Below are positions 60,898 to 64,000 of a stretch of 64,000 bases of DNA, one piece after another. How positions within the stretch are numbered: the stretch's first letter is position 1; the number at the start of each line of letters is the position of its first letter. Under the pieces are notes generated by a model, which saw only the letters and a program-made list of their open reading frames with translations, had not been told where the DNA came from and searched no databases. This DNA comes from Dehalococcoidia bacterium (GTDB lineage Bacteria > Chloroflexota > Dehalococcoidia > Lucifugimonadales > SHYT01). The stretch is from positions 248,001-312,000 of the forward strand of contig SHYA01000001.1 in NCBI GenBank assembly GCA_009693055.1, read 5' to 3'. The position numbers were made by a program, and so were the translations under genes.

Positions 60898-62367
60898 ATG
60901 TACCACCCGACGCTGGAAGAGGTTAAACGGCTTGCGGGCCGGGGCAACCTGGTGCCGGTCTACCGCGAGCTGAACGCCGACCTGGAGACGCCCGTCTCCG
61001 CGTACCTGAAGGTCGCGCGGCCGCCGTACTCCTTCCTGCTGGAGAGCGTGGAGGGCGGCGAACGGATCGCACGGTACAGCTTCATCGGCACCGAGCCGTC
61101 GTGGGTGCTCAAGACGGGGCCGGGCTGCCCGGGCGGCGCGATTGACCCCCTCGTGCCGCTGCAAAAGCGACTGGCGCGCTACAAGCTGGTGCCCGTGGCG
61201 GGGCTTCCGCGCTTTCACGGCGGCGTGGTCGGTTACCTGGGGTACGACGCGGTGCGGTACTTTGAGCCGCGCGTTCCAAAGCCATCCAAAGACACCCTCG
61301 GCCTGCCAGAGGCGGTGTTCATGCAGGCGGACACACTGCTGGTGTTTGACCACGTGCGCCACAAGATCAAGGTGGTGAGCCACGCAAAGCTGGACGGCGA
61401 CACGGACAGGGCGTACGCGCGGGCCGTGGCGCGTATTGAGCGGGTGGTCAAGCGGCTGGAGCGCCCCTTGCGCTTGTCCAAACGCCCAGCACTGCCAGGT
61501 AATCCCGCTCATCCTTCGACAAGCTCAGGACGAGCGGAGCACAAGTCTAACTTCACCCGCGAGGGTTACCACTTGGCCGTGCTGCACGCCAAGGAGTACA
61601 TCACTGCGGGCGACGTCATCCAGGTGGTGCTCTCCCAGCGGCTGGAGCGTCCCACGAGCGCGGGCTCGCTGGACATCTACCGGGCGCTGCGCGCGATCAA
61701 CCCGTCGCCGTACATGTACCACCTGGCCCTGGACGACTTCGCCGTCGTGGGCGCGTCGCCGGAGCTGCTGGTGCGCGTGGAGGACGGGTTGGTGGAGAAC
61801 CACCCCATCGCGGGCACGCGGCCGCGCGGCCAGACAGAGGAGCGGGACGCAGCCCTGGAGCGCGAGCTGCGCGCCAGCGAGAAGGAGCGCGCCGAGCACA
61901 TCATGCTGGTTGACCTGGGCCGCAACGACATCGGCTGCGTCAGCCGGCCGGGCACCGTCAAGGTCACGCAGCTCATGGACGTGGAGCGGTACTCCCACGT
62001 GATGCACCTGGTCTCCCACGTGGAGGGGGGGCTGCGCCCGGAGCTGAACGCCTTTGACGCGCTCCGCGCCTCGTTTCCGGCGGGTACCGTGTCCGGCGCG
62101 CCGAAGATCCGCGCTATGGAGCTCATCTCGAAGCTGGAGGGCCAGGCCCGCGGCACGTACGCGGGCGCCGTCGGTTACTTCAGCTTCTCCGGCAACATGG
62201 ACACCGCCATCGCCATCCGCACCCTGGTGCTTAAGGACGGCGTCGCGTACATCCAGGCGGGCGGCGGCATTGTGTACGACAGCGACCCGGAGGCGGAGTA
62301 CCAGGAGACGCTGCAGAAGGCGCAAGCGCTGCTCCGCGCCGTGGCCCAGGCGGAAGAGGGGCGGTGA
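60898..62367 (+). CDS. trpE: Anthranilate synthase component I
   Basis: Converts chorismate and ammonia/glutamine to anthranilate, the first step to tryptophan. 489 aa from ATG 60898 with GAGGAG upstream; the track start 60745 lies in the T-box leader. The feedback-inhibition motif LLESVEGGERIARYSFIG is present near the N-terminus. The chorismate domain shows DVIQVVLSQRLER, HPIAGTRPRG, LVDLGRNDIG, FPAGTVSGAPKIRAMELI. A family C repeat is translated in frame (HPSTSSGRAE, about residue 205) in the linker before the chorismate domain. Confidence 0.96.
   Translation: MYHPTLEEVKRLAGRGNLVPVYRELNADLETPVSAYLKVARPPYSFLLESVEGGERIARYSFIGTEPSWVLKTGPGCPGGAIDPLVPLQKRLARYKLVPVAGLPRFHGGVVGYLGYDAVRYFEPRVPKPSKDTLGLPEAVFMQADTLLVFDHVRHKIKVVSHAKLDGDTDRAYARAVARIERVVKRLERPLRLSKRPALPGNPAHPSTSSGRAEHKSNFTREGYHLAVLHAKEYITAGDVIQVVLSQRLERPTSAGSLDIYRALRAINPSPYMYHLALDDFAVVGASPELLVRVEDGLVENHPIAGTRPRGQTEERDAALERELRASEKERAEHIMLVDLGRNDIGCVSRPGTVKVTQLMDVERYSHVMHLVSHVEGGLRPELNAFDALRASFPAGTVSGAPKIRAMELISKLEGQARGTYAGAVGYFSFSGNMDTAIAIRTLVLKDGVAYIQAGGGIVYDSDPEAEYQETLQKAQALLRAVAQAEEGR
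61510..61537. repeat. Family C repeat inside trpE
   Basis: ATCCTTCGACAAGCTCAGGA with flanking CGAGCGG; translated in frame between the N-terminal domain and the chorismate-binding domain, so the protein keeps its reading frame. Confidence 0.9.
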
Positions 62368-62368
62368 C

Positions 62369-62950
62369 ATGCTGCTGCTTATCGACAACTACGACAGCTT
62401 CACGTACAACCTGTACCAGTACCTCTCGGAGCTGGGGGCCGACGTCGTGACCGTTCGCAACGACCAGGCCAGCGTGGAGGAGATTGAGCGCATGGCGCCG
62501 GAGCGGATCGTCATCTCGCCCGGCCCGTGCACGCCGCGTGAGGCGGGCATCTCCAACGACGTTATCCTCCGGTTGGGACCGCGTATCCCTACGCTCGGCG
62601 TCTGCCTGGGCCACCAGTGCATCGGCTACGCCTTTGGCGCGAGGGTGGACCGCGCCGGCGAAATCATGCACGGCAAGACGTCGCTCATCCACCACGATGG
62701 GAAGGGCGTGTTCCGCGGCCTGCCCAATCCGTTTGAGGCGATCCGGTACCACTCGCTGGTCATCTACCCGGAGATGCTCCCGCCCGAGCTTGAGGTGACC
62801 GCGCGCACGGAAAGAGGCCTTATAATGGGCGTGCGGCACCGCAGGTTTCCTATTGAAGGCGTCCAGTTCCACCCAGAGTCCATTATGACCAGCGTCGGCA
62901 AAGACCTGCTCAGGAACTTCCTGGCGATCCCTGTCCCCGCCGCACAATGA
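62369..62950 (+). CDS. trpG: Anthranilate synthase component II (glutamine amidotransferase)
   Basis: 193 aa from ATG 62369. Class I GATase: LLIDNYDSFTYNLYQYL, PGPCTPREAG, the nucleophile GVCLGHQCIGYAFG, and the His/Glu of GVQFHPES. Supplies ammonia to TrpE; PabA activity with a PabB is also possible. It begins one nucleotide past the trpE stop. Confidence 0.96.
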   Translation: MLLLIDNYDSFTYNLYQYLSELGADVVTVRNDQASVEEIERMAPERIVISPGPCTPREAGISNDVILRLGPRIPTLGVCLGHQCIGYAFGARVDRAGEIMHGKTSLIHHDGKGVFRGLPNPFEAIRYHSLVIYPEMLPPELEVTARTERGLIMGVRHRRFPIEGVQFHPESIMTSVGKDLLRNFLAIPVPAAQ

Positions 62951-62983
62951 AGCGCCGGAACGGCTGACAAGAGGTGATGTGCC

Positions 62984-63238
62984 ATGGATATGCGGACACT
63001 GGTCAAGCCGCACAAGGAGACGACGCGGAGCCTGTCGCACCGCCCTGACGAGGTGCTGCTCCTGTGGTACGCCGACTTGGGCCTGAAAGTGGACGACGCC
63101 GGTCAGGTGGACTACCACTGTCCCCAGTGCGGCAAGCTCCAGAGGGCTCCGTTGGAGGCGTTCCTGTCCGTGGGCGACCGCCGTGACCCGCGCTGCAACG
63201 AGTGCTGGGGCAGCGCGGAGGAGCACGGCGGCGAGTAG
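62984..63238 (+). CDS. Small zinc-ribbon protein in the trp operon
   Basis: 84 aa with two CxxC knuckles: CPQCG (about residue 46) and CNEC (about residue 73), probably one zinc site. The N-terminal half is helical with a conserved-looking HRPDEVLLLWYADLG. I do not recognise the family. AAGAGGTGATG precedes the ATG; it lies 33 nt after trpG. Confidence 0.75.
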   Translation: MDMRTLVKPHKETTRSLSHRPDEVLLLWYADLGLKVDDAGQVDYHCPQCGKLQRAPLEAFLSVGDRRDPRCNECWGSAEEHGGE

Positions 63239-63291
63239 CCGGAGAGCGCGCACGCAGACCACGCTCCAAAGAGGGCGAGAGGAGTGAAGGA

Positions 63292-63525
63292 ATGCCCGTT
63301 AAAGCGTACATCCTGATTACGGTGGACGCCCTGCGCACCCGCGAGGTGATGGAAGTGCTGAGAAAGGACAAACGCCTCCACACTGTCAATGAGGTGCTCG
63401 GCCCGTACGACATCGTGGTGGAGATCGAGTCGGAGCAGCTTGACGACGTGACCAAGATCCTGCGCGAGGACGTGCGGCCCGTCTCCGGCATCCGCAACAC
63501 GCTCACATGCGTGGTCGTGCGCTGA
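63292..63525 (+). CDS. Stand-alone Lrp/AsnC ligand-binding (RAM) domain protein
   Basis: 77 aa from ATG 63292 (GAGAGGAG upstream). AYILITVDALRTREVMEVLR, VNEVLGPYDIVVEIES and the C-terminal VRPVSGIRNTLTCVVV fit the ACT-like RAM fold of Lrp/AsnC regulators, with no DNA-binding domain. Such small proteins bind amino acids and may modulate enzymes or full-length Lrp partners. Its place between trpG and trpD suggests a link to tryptophan sensing (inference). Confidence 0.85.
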   Translation: MPVKAYILITVDALRTREVMEVLRKDKRLHTVNEVLGPYDIVVEIESEQLDDVTKILREDVRPVSGIRNTLTCVVVR

Positions 63526-63612
63526 GCAGTACGGCACCCGTCTCTCTGATGGCCCGAGGCAGGGGCGGTTTATGGGTAACCCCACGCGAACGGCCTGCCC
63601 AGGTGAAGAGCC

Positions 63613-64000
63613 ATGATCCGTGAAGCCATCGACGCCCTCGTCTCCGGCCGCTCGCTCACCGAACGGGAGGCCGCATCCGTCATGCAAGAGATCATGACCG
63701 GCCAGGCCACGCCCGCGCAGACAGGCGCGTTCCTCACCGCGCTCCGCATGAGGGGCGAGACCCCTGAAGAGGTGGCGGGGATGGCGCGTGTCATGCGAGA
63801 AAAGGCGCTGCGCGTGGACGTCCCTGGCCCGCTGGTGGACGTCGTCGGCACCGGCGGCGATGGGCGCGGCACGTTCAACATCTCTACCGCCGCCGCGTTT
63901 GTGGTCGCGGGCGCCGGCGTGCGCGTCGCTAAGCACGGCAACCGCGCCGCCTCCGGCACATGCGGCAGCGCCGACCTGCTGGAGGCGTGCGGCGTCAAAC
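63613..64000 (+). CDS. trpD: Anthranilate phosphoribosyltransferase (partial, runs off the window)
   Basis: The first 129 codons. [20 protein letters not shown], the diphosphate/Mg-binding [18 protein letters not shown], and the conserved [19 protein letters not shown] (usual form KHGNR..SS.SGSAD; the Thr-Cys here is a small departure). Adds phosphoribosyl to anthranilate. Start ATG 63613 with AGGTGAAGAG upstream. Continues beyond 64000. Confidence 0.95.
   Translation, partial: MIREAIDALVSGRSLTEREAASVMQEIMTGQATPAQTGAFLTALRMRGETPEEVAGMARVMREKALRVDVPGPLVDVVGTGGDGRGTFNISTAAAFVVAGAGVRVAKHGNRAASGTCGSADLLEACGVK

Noticed and set aside
62821-62828. TATAAT-like word inside trpG
   Set aside because: Within coding sequence, no -35 at proper distance, no gene start nearby.

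Overview
The window is high-GC chromosomal DNA from a bacterium with an aerobic respiratory chain. Three things point, without proof, to a Chloroflexota-like (Dehalococcoidia/SAR202-type) genome: the composition, an rpsL product with an extra loop after its SKAPAL motif, and abundant short palindromic repeats. No rRNA, tRNA or CRISPR array was found.

Layout. 0-8 kb: ffh (-), a broken membrane-protein fragment, an orphan sbcC (+), a 531-bp non-coding region with DnaA-box-like words and a pyrimidine/purine strand switch, then gyrB (-). 8-17.5 kb: a heme-copper oxidase district. It holds heme O/A synthesis (ctaB, ctaA, a COX2-TM-like small protein), a small monocistronic membrane gene with its own promoter and terminator, and ctaC-ctaD-ctaE-coxD-ctaG reading leftward from a clear promoter; tatA follows. 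17.7-27 kb: a DEDDh exonuclease, three tandem PAP2/IPC-synthase-like membrane phosphatases (one with a C13 tract just after its start codon), rel, rpsT, a Nudix-like gene, thiI and hisS. 27-37.5 kb: a repeat-rich accessory stretch with a GIY-YIG protein, pcrA, an MrfA-like helicase, a beheaded yraN, a CDGSH protein, a lipocalin-like protein, an FmdB-type zinc ribbon, thiE, a translin homologue, a MOSC protein and a TPR lipoprotein.

37.9-58.8 kb is one leftward ribosomal super-cluster: rpsL-rpsG-fusA-(no tuf)-S10-spc-alpha-truA-rplM-rpsI, with a good promoter upstream of rpsL, many 4-nt overlaps, and low-complexity tails on L5, S19, S17 and S12. 59-64 kb: an amidohydrolase, a frameshifted 2'-5' RNA ligase, and a trp operon (trpE-trpG-small zinc ribbon-stand-alone RAM domain-trpD).

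The strongest discovery is the trpE leader. It reads as a complete T-box riboswitch with a UGG (Trp) specifier, a T-box whose variable base matches the tRNA-Trp discriminator, and a terminator. The second main theme is two families of short palindromic repeats that lie in frame inside conserved genes (trpE, pcrA, hisS, the MrfA-like helicase and others). The third is homopolymer tracts placed where slippage would switch or fuse proteins (the PAP2 gene and the rpoA/rplQ junction).
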